Part shown: positions 40,735 to 49,672 of the stretch, piece by piece
Position numbering within the stretch: the stretch's first letter is position 1
Layout of the letters: every line of letters begins with the position of its first letter
Source: Candidatus Paracaedibacter acanthamoebae
GTDB lineage: Bacteria; Pseudomonadota; Alphaproteobacteria; Paracaedibacterales; Paracaedibacteraceae
NCBI RefSeq assembly: GCF_000742835.1
Contig: NZ_CP008941.1
Location: 1,011,001 to 1,075,000, forward strand
Reading direction: 5' to 3'
Length of the DNA stretch: 64,000 bases
The notes under the pieces: generated by a model
What the model saw: only the letters and a program-made list of their open reading frames with translations
Told to the model about the DNA's origin: nothing
Database searches by the model: none
Made by a program: the position numbers and the translations under genes

Positions 40735-42294
40735 TTACTTTATCGTTGCCTTATCATTCATCGAGAGAATACTCAACTCTTTACATTCTCGAAATAGCAT
40801 TTCTGTTATAGGTTCCCAAAATTCTGCGGGAAAGAAACTTGGAGATAGACAAATAGATACATCTATAATTCTCTGGTGAAGAGATTGCCTTTTTATTCCA
40901 GCAAATATGTCTTTTAATAGCTTTTGCTGTTCATTAAGAGAAGGATCATGGATTCGTCGTCCCTTGTCCTCTTGCCATGAGGAATCCCCATCAAAGCGAT
41001 TATTAAAGAAATCCATATCTATATGCAGGAAAATAGCTACATTATCTGGAATAAAGCTCAACCAGGTATCAATGTTTGAAGTTGCAATATAATTCGATGA
41101 TGATAATAATGTGTCTCTCTCGGTATTCTCACATTGAATACTGATCCTTTGCAAGGGTTCGCCCAATATCGTATCCTGCTGTAATGCTTTTTTTAGGGCA
41201 TAGTTTGTATATGGAGTAGGCCGCAAAGTTAAATGGCGCACATGTATTTTCTCAAGTTGCCAAATAAGAGGGGTTAAGATGCTCCCTTTGCCCAATGCAC
41301 CACTTACAATAGCAGCTTCAACCGTCTCTGGCTTAAGTAAAGAAAAGTGATCGCCAGTGATAAAATCGACATAACGACCATCCAAACGTTTACCAATGCG
41401 AGGAGCCATCATATCTTGGTGATCATCAATATGGAGAAGAATTAATTCTTGAGGAAAAGAACCGTTTCTTTGAAAATAGTGACTCCATGATAAGGGAATC
41501 CATTGATCTTCTAACGCAAATAACCCTCGTTCTAAAAACCTTTTTTCAGAAGGTATGTTCCTCACACGTGTTCCCGGACGCCACCACTCAAGACCTTGAC
41601 GTATTTGAGGGTCATGCATATAACTTCCATAGGGGGTGCTAGGGCGCTCAAGACGAACCTCCCAGTAGTCCTCCTTATCCATGGCGGTGGGTAAATGTTC
41701 TGTAAAATATTCTTCTAGAGTTTCGATTCTTTCACTTTCCTCTTTTGGCAAGGAGTCTTTTCCAAGACGAAGAAAAAGATCTTCAATAGGTAAATGAGGG
41801 ATAAGAGACGATCTATCTCCCTTGAATGGTGACGAGATACGAAACTTTATTAAGGTGGAATGATCAATAAACACGCATTTTACCTTTTCATGGCTTTCAT
41901 ACATGGCTTTGGCAATCCGATGTACTCCATCAATGATGACACTCGTGTTTGTGAGAACTATAGGAAGATTTAAATCTGCGGTCATAACTCGATGTTTATG
42001 ATTAGGGCTTTCTACAAATTGTTTTAGATTCGATTGTGGAGGGTGATCTAGCTCGCTCCAAGTATCCCAGATCAAAAAATCTGCAAACTTATTTGTTGGA
42101 AGCTCCACATGTTGGTCTATCGGTTGGCTTGAAGCCCATTGAATGATAGCCTTAACATCGTAGGTTCCTGTTTCGTTAGTAAAGGTATGAGAAATTCTAG
42201 TTTTGAGGATCTCATTATCCTCTGCCGAATGTACAAACAATATAAGATTCATACATATTATAAAGATATTAGAAATAATAATTTTTAAATCCAT
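40735..42294 (-). CDS. UPF0489 / peptide-arginase-like protein with signal peptide and ParB-like N domain
   Basis: The 519-residue protein starts with a hydrophobic export-like segment (residues ~4-22, VHSAED). Residues ~95-145 resemble a ParB/sulfiredoxin-type fold (TSVIIDGVHRIAKAMYES). Residues ~200-519 match UPF0489, an arginase/deacetylase-like fold: metal motifs LLHIDDHQDMMAP (~283) and FLHIDMDFFNNRFDGD (~430). UPF0489 relatives include the RiPP enzyme OspR, which hydrolyses peptidyl arginine to ornithine (known). The nearby precursor tail has four Arg. Upstream RBS CTCCT/AGGAG is present before ATG 42294. It is intact and is the full-length counterpart of the fragment at 50319-50915. 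Export of a modifying enzyme would be unusual. Confidence 0.7.
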   Translation of the reverse strand: MDLKIIISNIFIICMNLILFVHSAEDNEILKTRISHTFTNETGTYDVKAIIQWASSQPIDQHVELPTNKFADFLIWDTWSELDHPPQSNLKQFVESPNHKHRVMTADLNLPIVLTNTSVIIDGVHRIAKAMYESHEKVKCVFIDHSTLIKFRISSPFKGDRSSLIPHLPIEDLFLRLGKDSLPKEESERIETLEEYFTEHLPTAMDKEDYWEVRLERPSTPYGSYMHDPQIRQGLEWWRPGTRVRNIPSEKRFLERGLFALEDQWIPLSWSHYFQRNGSFPQELILLHIDDHQDMMAPRIGKRLDGRYVDFITGDHFSLLKPETVEAAIVSGALGKGSILTPLIWQLEKIHVRHLTLRPTPYTNYALKKALQQDTILGEPLQRISIQCENTERDTLLSSSNYIATSNIDTWLSFIPDNVAIFLHIDMDFFNNRFDGDSSWQEDKGRRIHDPSLNEQQKLLKDIFAGIKRQSLHQRIIDVSICLSPSFFPAEFWEPITEMLFRECKELSILSMNDKATIK

Positions 42295-42399
42295 TTTATT
42301 CTCCTAAAATACAGATAATTGAAAAGTTTTCTACTTGAATTTTGGGCATCAAAAAAACGAGCAGATAAGAATTTATATAATGAGAGTGCTAATTTGACA

Positions 42400-42990
42400 T
42401 CCATGGTACCCCCAGAGCTTTATGAAGGTGATAAGCAGCAAACAGGCTAATAGTTAGATAAAACATTTCTAAGGAACGAGTAATTGCAATAGATTTTTGC
42501 TTATACACCAAGAACCTATGTTGCTTTTACCCATTATTCTTCTCTATTGCATAAGTGTTGGTTTTTTGTGAAAGAGCCCAGGGGGCTGAATCAAATATTT
42601 ATAAGCCTCATAATGATCAGTACAGTAAAACAAGACACTCCAAGGTTCTAACCATTCCATTCTGACACGAGAACAAACCCTTCACTTTAAAGCTTTCGGC
42701 AAAGATCTAGAACCAACTCTCCAATCAATTGTCGCCCTGTTACCTAAAAACATGTAATAAGTAACCCATGTGCCTCAATGGAAAGCTGCTTCGCTTACAC
42801 ATCACTGTAGACCTAATAGTTTCTCTAGAAAGAAATGGCTTCGTGCTAGGACAGTCGTAAAATAATAATCACATTCTTTCCAATAATACCGCTTAGTATC
42901 CTCTTACAATCCCTGCCTTAATGCTTTATCTTCTTCACATTTTTTGCATTCTATCTAAGCCTCCCTAATTTGCTTAAAGGATTTTGCAAA
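42400..42990 (-). pseudogene. IS1-family transposase, heavily decayed
   Basis: Pieces in several minus-strand frames recall IS1 transposases: an N-terminal zinc-motif-like KAG-x-VRG region (~42900-42950), VTGRQLIGELVLDL (~42690-42740), YCTDHYEAYKYLIQPPG (~42600), and a C-terminal YKQKSIAITRSLEMFYLTIS followed by LFAAYHLHKALG (~42420-42500). Several frameshifts and stops separate them. It fills most of the gap upstream of the RiPP precursor gene, so the peptide's promoter must lie in the last ~130 bp (42990-43122). Confidence 0.6.
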
Positions 42991-43122
42991 ATTATATATC
43001 TCTTGTTAGCCTTATCTACATGATTAGATCTAATATTTTCTATTTTACAATCTGCATATATTGTTATAGCTTGTTACCGTCAAACTTCAACTTAAGTAAA
43101 AATTTAAAGAAAGGACAAGATT

Positions 43123-43320
43123 ATGATAGAGAATAATCAAATGAATTTTTCCTCACTGATTGATTCTGAATGGCAAGGAATGGCTCAAGATGCTTTAACA
43201 AATAGTGATTTAAGTGATCATCCAGCCTTAATGCGCTTACAAACCTATGCTATGGACCACACACGTGCTGAGTTAGATATGGGGCGTTATAGCCGTATGC
43301 ATCACCGCCACAATCGATAA
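43123..43320 (+). CDS. RiPP precursor peptide with Arg/His-rich C-terminal core
   Basis: The 65-residue peptide has a good AAGAAAGGAC ribosome site. Residues 1-~50 are an acidic, helical leader-like part (NFSSLIDSEWQGMAQDALTN, then DHPALMRLQTYAMDH). The last 12 residues GRYSRMHHRHNR form the probable core: one Tyr, three His and four Arg. Aromatic-X-X triplets (Tyr-Ser-Arg, His-His-Arg, His-Asn-Arg) are the kind of sites used by radical SAM cyclophane-forming maturases. It is immediately followed by a radical SAM gene. It resembles, from memory, the YhhA-type cyclophane RiPP precursors; I could not check this. It is small, intact and clearly cluster-associated. Confidence 0.75.
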   Translation: MIENNQMNFSSLIDSEWQGMAQDALTNSDLSDHPALMRLQTYAMDHTRAELDMGRYSRMHHRHNR

Positions 43321-43333
43321 TACAAAATAGGTA

Positions 43334-43439
43334 ATAACCGAAGCTTTTTAAAGAGTCGCAAGATTTGTATGTTAGCCTTAATAGGCAATAGGCTAGCACG
43401 TTTTAAGACTTATCCTTTTAATACAAAAGCTTCGGTTAT
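43334..43439 (+). promoter_or_regulatory. long-stem RNA structure between precursor and maturase
   Basis: ATAACCGAAGCTTTT (43334-43348) and its exact complement (43425-43439) can form a 15-bp stem enclosing 76 bases, with an inner TAGCC/GGCTA pair around 43373-43394. It is a likely attenuator or processing structure that keeps precursor mRNA in excess over enzyme mRNA. A small MITE-like element with 15-bp terminal repeats is the alternative. Confidence 0.55.
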
Positions 43440-43498
43440 AAACCCAAAGCATTATTTGGTTTGCAACCGATAAAACAAGAATAAAAAGTTGATCCCTG

Positions 43499-45682
43499 AT
43501 GAATACCCCACAAATTACTTCATTCTTAGTAAAAGTAGCTTCGCGCTGCAATCTTAATTGTGATTATTGTTATGTTTTTAATCATGCGGACCAATCTTGG
43601 AAGAGTATGCCGCCTCTCATGTCTATTGAGAATAGAAAAGCAATTGCTCAAAACATCGGCAATTATACCCGAGCTCATAAAATCCCTCTTATATTAGTAG
43701 CTTTTCATGGGGGCGAACCTTTATTAATGAAGGCTGATCAGCTGGCTGAAATGGCCCGTTGGATCAGGAAAGCCGTACCTAAAGAGACTCAAGTTGACGT
43801 GTCTCTACAAACTAATGGTGTTTTACTGACAGACGATATTCTAGAGCAGTTCAAAGAGGAAAACATTGGGGTCTCATTGAGTCTTGATGGGCCAAAGGCT
43901 GCTACTGATCTTCATAGGGTTACGCATAAAGGAAAGTCAAGTTTTGATGGAGCTATGAAGGCTTATCAAAAATTGCAAAATTATCCTTCAATTTTTATGG
44001 GTGTCATTGCTGTTATAGACCCAAGAATTAAGCCGAGAGAGCTGCTTGAATTTTTCAATGAGTTAAATCCTCCAAAGTTGGATTTCTTGTTGCCGGATGC
44101 CAATCATAATGCTCCGCCTTTCTTGCGGGATAGTCAGCCTGATATCTATATCAATTGGCTATTAGAAGCTTTTGATCTCTGGTTAGATGAGTATCCAAAC
44201 TTAAAAATCCGCTTGTTTGATACTCTTTTACAAACAATAGTTGGATCCCAATCAGGTACAGATTTTTTTGGCTTTGGTAATGTGACCATGCTTACGGTAG
44301 AAACAGACGGGACATACCACGATTTAGATGTTTTAAAAATTACTACCGAAGGATGTTCTTCTTTAGGGATGAACGTGCGGGATCATTTCATAGAAGAGGC
44401 AGCTAATTCTCCCATTATAGCACGACATAATAAGCTATTAAGTTTTGAAGGGGTATCCAATGCTTGCAAAGTATGCCCTGTTGTCGAGATTTGTGGGGGA
44501 GGATCGGTACCTCATCGCTATGGAAAAAATGGCTTTGATAATCCAACTGTTTATTGCAGGGAAATGTTAGCATTAATCACTCACGCTCAGAAGAGGTTAA
44601 ATATTCTTTTGGGTAATAAGATTCAAAAGCGCTCTAACCCTAGCAAATCATTGGTTAGCATAGATCCAACAGTCTATAACCTGGCCAAGGAAGGTAACTC
44701 TGAATTAGATTTAGTCTATCAACATTGGTGTGATCGTTCTTATCAAACCTTTCAAGGAGCCATACAATATGCAGCTCAACAAGGGAACCAACTTAAAGAA
44801 ACTGTTGACCAATATAAACTTTTAGATGCAAATCAAAAGCGACTTGTTTCGTCTCTGCCTTCCGTTAAATTATGGGCAAAGATACTCCTAAAACATCAAG
44901 AAGGCTCAATTATATATGATTTTGATCGCACCCCACTCCAAGTAAATAATATAGATCTACGCAGTCTTTCAGATATAATAGCAGAAGGCCGCTATAAGAG
45001 GTTAATTATTCATCCTAATGACCCGTGGTTACGAAAACCTTTTGGTAACAAGGTCATATATGAGGATGAAAAGTTTATTGGAATGGGGGAAGCGTTAATA
45101 AATGAAGCTTTAGGAATAATTGACGAATATAATCCGGCCTTAAAAAATGAAATATTAACTTTATCTCCAATTGTTGTATTGATACAAGACCCCAAAGCTA
45201 ACCCTGATAGTTTTGTTTCTTTTAGTGATAATGAGGTACCAGGAGCTTTATATATATGTATACGCCATAACAATTCATATGCTAGTCCACATGATTTAGC
45301 AGATTCTCTTATTCACGAACACCGGCACCAAAAGCTCTACCTTTTAGAAGAATTTAGTCCTGTCGTTACCTCTGATTTTCCCTATGTTCCTTCACCATGG
45401 CGCAAAGAGCCAAGGCCTGTTTCTGGTCTATTTCATGCCGCCTTCGTATTCAATGAATTAGAAAAATTTTGGCATTATTTATCTCTTAAGGAGTCAGGGG
45501 ATTTTCTCGCGAAAGCTTTGAGAGAAACGCGCAAGAATCAAAAAATGCTAAAAGAATCCTTTTCCACCTTGGAAAATTGCCCACTCACAGAATTGGGTAA
45601 AAACTTTTTACAGATTTTTAGAAGGGAGCTAGAACATGATTACAATAAAGTTGATATACCACAAACAGGTTATGCTTCCTAA
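43499..45682 (+). CDS. radical SAM/SPASM RiPP maturase with C-terminal HExxH domain
   Basis: The 727-residue protein has the radical SAM cluster motif C17-x3-C21-x2-C24 (SRCNLNCDYCYVF), an AFHGGEPLL motif, a LSLDGPKA stretch and a SPASM-type cysteine set (ACKVCPVVEICGGG, then YCREM) at ~320-365. The C-terminal ~350 residues form a second domain with HEHRH (residues ~606-610) and a LFHAAFVFNELEKFW segment. This is the HExxH domain of FxsB-like maturases, some members of which are 2-oxoglutarate-dependent peptide beta-hydroxylases. The N-terminal part would cross-link aromatic side chains to backbone beta carbons (cyclophane). An intact HExxH suggests a second active site. Position right after the precursor supports the role. 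Confidence 0.85.
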   Translation: MNTPQITSFLVKVASRCNLNCDYCYVFNHADQSWKSMPPLMSIENRKAIAQNIGNYTRAHKIPLILVAFHGGEPLLMKADQLAEMARWIRKAVPKETQVDVSLQTNGVLLTDDILEQFKEENIGVSLSLDGPKAATDLHRVTHKGKSSFDGAMKAYQKLQNYPSIFMGVIAVIDPRIKPRELLEFFNELNPPKLDFLLPDANHNAPPFLRDSQPDIYINWLLEAFDLWLDEYPNLKIRLFDTLLQTIVGSQSGTDFFGFGNVTMLTVETDGTYHDLDVLKITTEGCSSLGMNVRDHFIEEAANSPIIARHNKLLSFEGVSNACKVCPVVEICGGGSVPHRYGKNGFDNPTVYCREMLALITHAQKRLNILLGNKIQKRSNPSKSLVSIDPTVYNLAKEGNSELDLVYQHWCDRSYQTFQGAIQYAAQQGNQLKETVDQYKLLDANQKRLVSSLPSVKLWAKILLKHQEGSIIYDFDRTPLQVNNIDLRSLSDIIAEGRYKRLIIHPNDPWLRKPFGNKVIYEDEKFIGMGEALINEALGIIDEYNPALKNEILTLSPIVVLIQDPKANPDSFVSFSDNEVPGALYICIRHNNSYASPHDLADSLIHEHRHQKLYLLEEFSPVVTSDFPYVPSPWRKEPRPVSGLFHAAFVFNELEKFWHYLSLKESGDFLAKALRETRKNQKMLKESFSTLENCPLTELGKNFLQIFRRELEHDYNKVDIPQTGYAS

Positions 45683-46250
45683 ATTGATTAAATATCGACT
45701 ATTAATGGGGTTGCTTTTGGTATTCAAGATGCCTGTAGCTGCGGCGCAATCAGATGACGGAGATGTTTATTATGGTGCACGGCCTACTTCAAAGTGTTTT
45801 ATGGAAATACCCCTGGAGGAGGGGGAGGATAGCTTGAAAGAAGCCAAAACATCTATCCAAGAAAAGCAGCAGCAATATGCTCGAGAAGCAGATGTCGAGC
45901 TTATCAGAGGTAAGTTGCCCCGGGACAAGGAAGAGCCACCTGAGAATTATTTCTGGAAAATATTTTTTCAAAATAGAAGTGCCGGGAAAGTTTCTATCGA
46001 TTTAACAGACTTGCCGCCTTTAGGAAGACAACCAACAATACAAATATTCCTGAACAAACAAGCCCAAGGAAGACATATTGGTAGAATTGCTTATGAGAGA
46101 GCCTGTCGGCTAAGCCATTATGATGTTGTCTATGCCTCTATGCGGCGGAATAATATTCCTTCTTTCAAAGCTGCATCTGCAGCAGGGTTCCGGGAGCTAA
46201 AGAATGCTGCTTTCAAGCAATGTGTGATGAAGTGGGTTAGAAGAAGATAA
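45636..46250 (+). CDS. GNAT-family N-acetyltransferase with signal-like N terminus
   Basis: ATG 45636 is chosen for its strong GAAGGGAG ribosome site; it overlaps the maturase gene by 47 bp. A later in-frame ATG (45672) would also work. Residues ~15-38 are a signal-peptide-like segment ending VAAAQ. The C-terminal half shows GNAT features: QGRHIGRIAYERA (acetyl-CoA loop, Q/R-x-x-G-x-G/A) and RRNNIPSFKAASAAGF (N-x-x-(S/A)...GF motif). The overlap implies translational coupling. Within this cluster it could acetylate the peptide N terminus or an ornithine/lysine amine, or act in self-protection (inference). An exported GNAT would be odd because acetyl-CoA is cytosolic, so the hydrophobic part may be an anchor. 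Confidence 0.7.
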   Translation: MITIKLIYHKQVMLPKLIKYRLLMGLLLVFKMPVAAAQSDDGDVYYGARPTSKCFMEIPLEEGEDSLKEAKTSIQEKQQQYAREADVELIRGKLPRDKEEPPENYFWKIFFQNRSAGKVSIDLTDLPPLGRQPTIQIFLNKQAQGRHIGRIAYERACRLSHYDVVYASMRRNNIPSFKAASAAGFRELKNAAFKQCVMKWVRRR

Positions 46251-46278
46251 TGCATTCTATAAACATTGAGCAAGTTTC

Positions 46279-48084
46279 ATGAGGACTCCAAATCTAAAGC
46301 TTGAAGTCCTACAGTTTTGTTTCACAAAGTTCTTTAGCGTTCTTAAAGCCGATAGACGTCTATTAGTTTCATTCTTCCTGGCAATAGGAGTGTTCCTTGT
46401 TGCTCTTCTTTTTAATGTTTTTCTTCCTCTCGTTTTAAAATTTATTATCCAGTCTTTAGAAGAGACTTCTAATAGTATGCAGCTTATGATTGCTGTGGTT
46501 TGTGGTTATGGGCTTATGTGGACTGTAGCACAGATTGGTGAACATATCCGTGAAATTATGAGCGTAGGCGCTGTCGAGAGGACCATCCGTAAACTCATAA
46601 CGTTATTTTATTATTCTGTTCTCAACCATCACAATCCCCAAAAAAAGTTACCTGCAACGGGTACTATTATTAATAAATTAGGGATCTTTCGCGAAGGATT
46701 TAATAATCTAATTTGGGGGGTATTGTTCTTTTTGCTTCCAACTGTACTCGAAATCTTATGTGCCTGTTTTGTTCTTTGGTATCTTTATGGGTGGTTTTAT
46801 GCGAGTATATTGTTATGTACTATAGGACTTTATGGTGTTTGCACATACATCGGTGTCTCCTTATATTTAAAACATCAAGTAGACACTTATGATAAATCAG
46901 CACAAGTATCTGGTTTTTTAAGTGATCGTTTATTTAACATAGAGACTATTTACTCGCTTGGTAATCCTGATAATGAACTAACAGCCTTAGATTCTAAGTT
47001 GAGGGATCTAGAAAATCGAACAACTAGGACCAAACAAGTCTTTGAGGTGGTACGAATTATCCAAGGTATTATTATTGGTAGTGCACTAACTCTGGTAATT
47101 TACCATTGTGTTAATAATATCTCGAAAGGCAATCAACATATTAGCGATTTCGTGCTGATTAATAGCTATATTTTACAATTTTTTACTCCCCTTTCGTCAT
47201 TAGGAATCATCTTGAATGATATATATAGATCGTTTGCTGAAGTGGCAGGAATGATGAACTTGATGAATTCTACTTCTCATGAGGAGCGGCCAAGCAGCAA
47301 TATCTTACTATTAGCAACTCCAACAAATATAGTAATGAAGGATGTATCCTTCTCTTACGGAAATAACGATCATTCCTTAATTTTAAAGAATGTGGATTTA
47401 GAATTTAAGGCCGGATGGAAGATTGGTATCGTTGGACACTCAGGCTCAGGTAAAACAACGCTTGGGAAATTGCTTAGTGGTTTATACCATCCAGATAAGG
47501 GTGAAATTTACCTTAATCATATCCCTTTATCTTCATACGAGCGCCAGACTTTAAAATCAATAGTCTCGTATATACCTCAGCATGTACAGCTCTTCAATGA
47601 TACTTTACATGCAAATATAATCTATGCGAATCCAGAGGCTAGCTCGAAAGATATACAAGAGGCTATCAATGGGGCCCAACTTAAAGAAGTAATCAAGCGC
47701 TTGCCGGATGGTTTGAGGACGGTTTTAGGTGAGCAAGGTTATTCTTTGTCAGGAGGGGAAAGACAGCGCATAGGCATAGCCAGAGCAATTTTGAAAAAAT
47801 CCTCTATTTCTATCCTAGATGAGCCAACATCTTTCTTAGATCCACAGACTGAAGAAAAAATCCTTAATTATTTTCACAATCAAAAGAAGCGAATGACCCA
47901 GATTATTATTGCCCATCGATTAAACATGGTTATGGATGCTGATTGGGTTGTAATGCTTGGGAAAGGAGAAATAATAGCTCAAGGAACGCCGCATGAATTG
48001 ATAAATAGTTGTTCATCTTTCAGAGAATTGTGGGGACTCGATAAACAGGGACAAGACTCAATGGTTATCCCTTCCTCTAGGTAA
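46279..48084 (+). CDS. ABC transporter, fused permease-ATPase (peptide exporter type)
   Basis: The 601-residue half-transporter has six transmembrane segments in residues ~30-310 and a C-terminal ATPase with Walker A GHSGSGKTT (~389), Q-loop YIPQHVQLF, signature LSGGERQR (~493), Walker B ISILDEPT (~513) and H-loop AHRL. There is no N-terminal C39 peptidase domain, so it would export already processed peptide or leave cleavage to another protease. It lies 28 bp after the acetyltransferase and 28 bp before the methyltransferase in the same direction. The likely job is export of the modified peptide and self-immunity. Confidence 0.9.
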   Translation: MRTPNLKLEVLQFCFTKFFSVLKADRRLLVSFFLAIGVFLVALLFNVFLPLVLKFIIQSLEETSNSMQLMIAVVCGYGLMWTVAQIGEHIREIMSVGAVERTIRKLITLFYYSVLNHHNPQKKLPATGTIINKLGIFREGFNNLIWGVLFFLLPTVLEILCACFVLWYLYGWFYASILLCTIGLYGVCTYIGVSLYLKHQVDTYDKSAQVSGFLSDRLFNIETIYSLGNPDNELTALDSKLRDLENRTTRTKQVFEVVRIIQGIIIGSALTLVIYHCVNNISKGNQHISDFVLINSYILQFFTPLSSLGIILNDIYRSFAEVAGMMNLMNSTSHEERPSSNILLLATPTNIVMKDVSFSYGNNDHSLILKNVDLEFKAGWKIGIVGHSGSGKTTLGKLLSGLYHPDKGEIYLNHIPLSSYERQTLKSIVSYIPQHVQLFNDTLHANIIYANPEASSKDIQEAINGAQLKEVIKRLPDGLRTVLGEQGYSLSGGERQRIGIARAILKKSSISILDEPTSFLDPQTEEKILNYFHNQKKRMTQIIIAHRLNMVMDADWVVMLGKGEIIAQGTPHELINSCSSFRELWGLDKQGQDSMVIPSSR

Positions 48085-48112
48085 ACAAAGTAAATTTGGA
48101 AAGAGAATCCTG

Positions 48113-48874
48113 ATGACAAATATTAAGCCAGTAACTCATACATACAATCAGCTATCAGCGAAGTACTATAACCTAGTTAAACCTGGGGCATTTGCTGAGG
48201 AAATCTCCTTTTACCAACAGATCTTAAAGGAAACCACAGGTCCATACCTAGATGCTATGTGTGGTTCCGGTCGTTTATTAGTGCCCCTTCTTTCAATGGG
48301 TTATGATATTGAGGGGATGGATTATTCCTCAGCCATGTTAGGTTATTGTAGGGAAAATGCATCCATCAAAGGTTTTGCCCCAGCTCTTTATCAGCAATCT
48401 ATAGAGGATATGGCCCTCGAAAAAAAATATGAGCTTATCTTTATCATTGGCGGCTCGTTTCAATTAATTTATCCCAGGGAAGCAGCTATTAAGGCACTTC
48501 ATGCAGCCAAGAATCATTTAATTGAGGGGGGGAAGTTATATATCGATACTTTTATTCCATGGGAATTATTGTATGAAGATGGGAAGGAGGAAAATTTTTT
48601 AAATGAAGTACACGATGAAGATGGAACAAGCCTAAAGCTTGAAACTTACAGTTATACACACAGACAGAAACAGCATTTTATAAGCCATAATAAATATACC
48701 AAACTAAGAAAGGGGAAAGTGATTCAATCAGAGAAGGAAGTGATGCCTGTATTATGGTATTACCATTATGAAACAATCTTACTCTTAGAATCTGTTGGTT
48801 TTAAAAATGTAAGAGTCTTTGACACAAAAATTGGACAGCATCCTGAATTAACAGTGTACGAGGCTATTAAATAA
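48113..48874 (+). CDS. class I SAM-dependent methyltransferase
   Basis: The 253-residue protein has motif I LDAMCGSGRLLVPL (~45-58), motif II-like EGMDYSSAML, motif III/post-I IFIIGGSFQLI (~105) and a C-terminal LLESVGFKNVRVFD segment. This is the usual layout of small-molecule or peptide methyltransferases (Methyltransf_25/11). It closes the co-directional run precursor-maturase-acetyltransferase-ABC-methyltransferase with a 28-bp gap, so it is probably translated from the same mRNA. Target unknown: the peptide N terminus, Orn/Arg side chains or His are candidates. The frame is intact. Confidence 0.85.
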   Translation: MTNIKPVTHTYNQLSAKYYNLVKPGAFAEEISFYQQILKETTGPYLDAMCGSGRLLVPLLSMGYDIEGMDYSSAMLGYCRENASIKGFAPALYQQSIEDMALEKKYELIFIIGGSFQLIYPREAAIKALHAAKNHLIEGGKLYIDTFIPWELLYEDGKEENFLNEVHDEDGTSLKLETYSYTHRQKQHFISHNKYTKLRKGKVIQSEKEVMPVLWYYHYETILLLESVGFKNVRVFDTKIGQHPELTVYEAIK

Positions 48875-49011
48875 GGCTCTTTATTTCACAGAGGCTGAAT
48901 TAAATATAAATGGAATTAAAGCTTAATAAGAATAAACTATATTCTTGATGACAATATCTTCTGCTACCTAGTCGCTGTCGCGAAATAGCAATTTAGTTTA
49001 TAAAATGGTTT

Positions 49012-49287
49012 TTATAAAAAGATATGGCTTAGGAATTCTTCATGGATTTTGAACCACCCTCCTTCTAATCTCCATCGACGAAAATAATAGTGAAAAGTGC
49101 CCCAAGGAGAAAAGTTTTTGGGAAGCATCCGCCATTGGCAACCTGTCTTTAACAAGTAGAAAATTGCATTAAGGATATGGCGGACATTAACTCGTCTTGG
49201 GCGTCCGCCTGGTCTACTTGGAGGAATCATAGGAGAGATTATAGACCACTCTTGATCACTTAAATCACTTTCATAAATTCTCTTCAC
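49012..49287 (-). pseudogene. IS5-family (IS427/IS1031-like) transposase, N-terminal fragment
   Basis: 91 residues match the DUF4096 N-terminal domain of these transposases (SDLSDQEWSIISPMIPPSRP, GGRPRRVNVRHILNAIFYLL, TGCQWRMLPKNFSPWGTFHY). It ends soon after at the C-terminal side without the DDE domain. It interrupts the RiPP locus between the methyltransferase and the oxygenase. It is non-functional. Confidence 0.75.
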
Positions 49288-49672
49288 GACAGAGCTCCTT
49301 TTATTTGCTCTGCTAAGCTACCAATCCTATTGGCGCTTATATCCGTTAATCCTTTCTTCTGCTTCTCATACAGTCTCTTATACAACGTCAACTAACAATG
49401 TACTGGCGAGTTGTTAGATCAGGTCAGTAACTTATTTCGTACTCTTCCGAAATAATTCTCATAAAATTCCTCTTCCATATAACCTCAAAAAAGCATATAA
49501 GGCAGTATTAGCGCGCGTAGGAGGATTAAGTATTGATCCATAATTTTAGTATTAAGACCGCTCATTTCATACTGAGTTCCGGAGTCTTATTGAGATTATC
49601 AGATAAATTGTTTTATTCCTTACGACATAGAGCCAATGCTAAGATTAATAAAAATATGGAAAAATAAGCAAA
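49288..49672. other. intergenic region upstream of the oxygenase gene
   Basis: 385 bp without a gene. The left part is probably leftover IS5 sequence upstream of the transposase fragment. I see no clear ribosome site directly before the oxygenase ATG (AAGCAAAATG), so its start is less certain than those of its neighbours. Confidence 0.3.
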
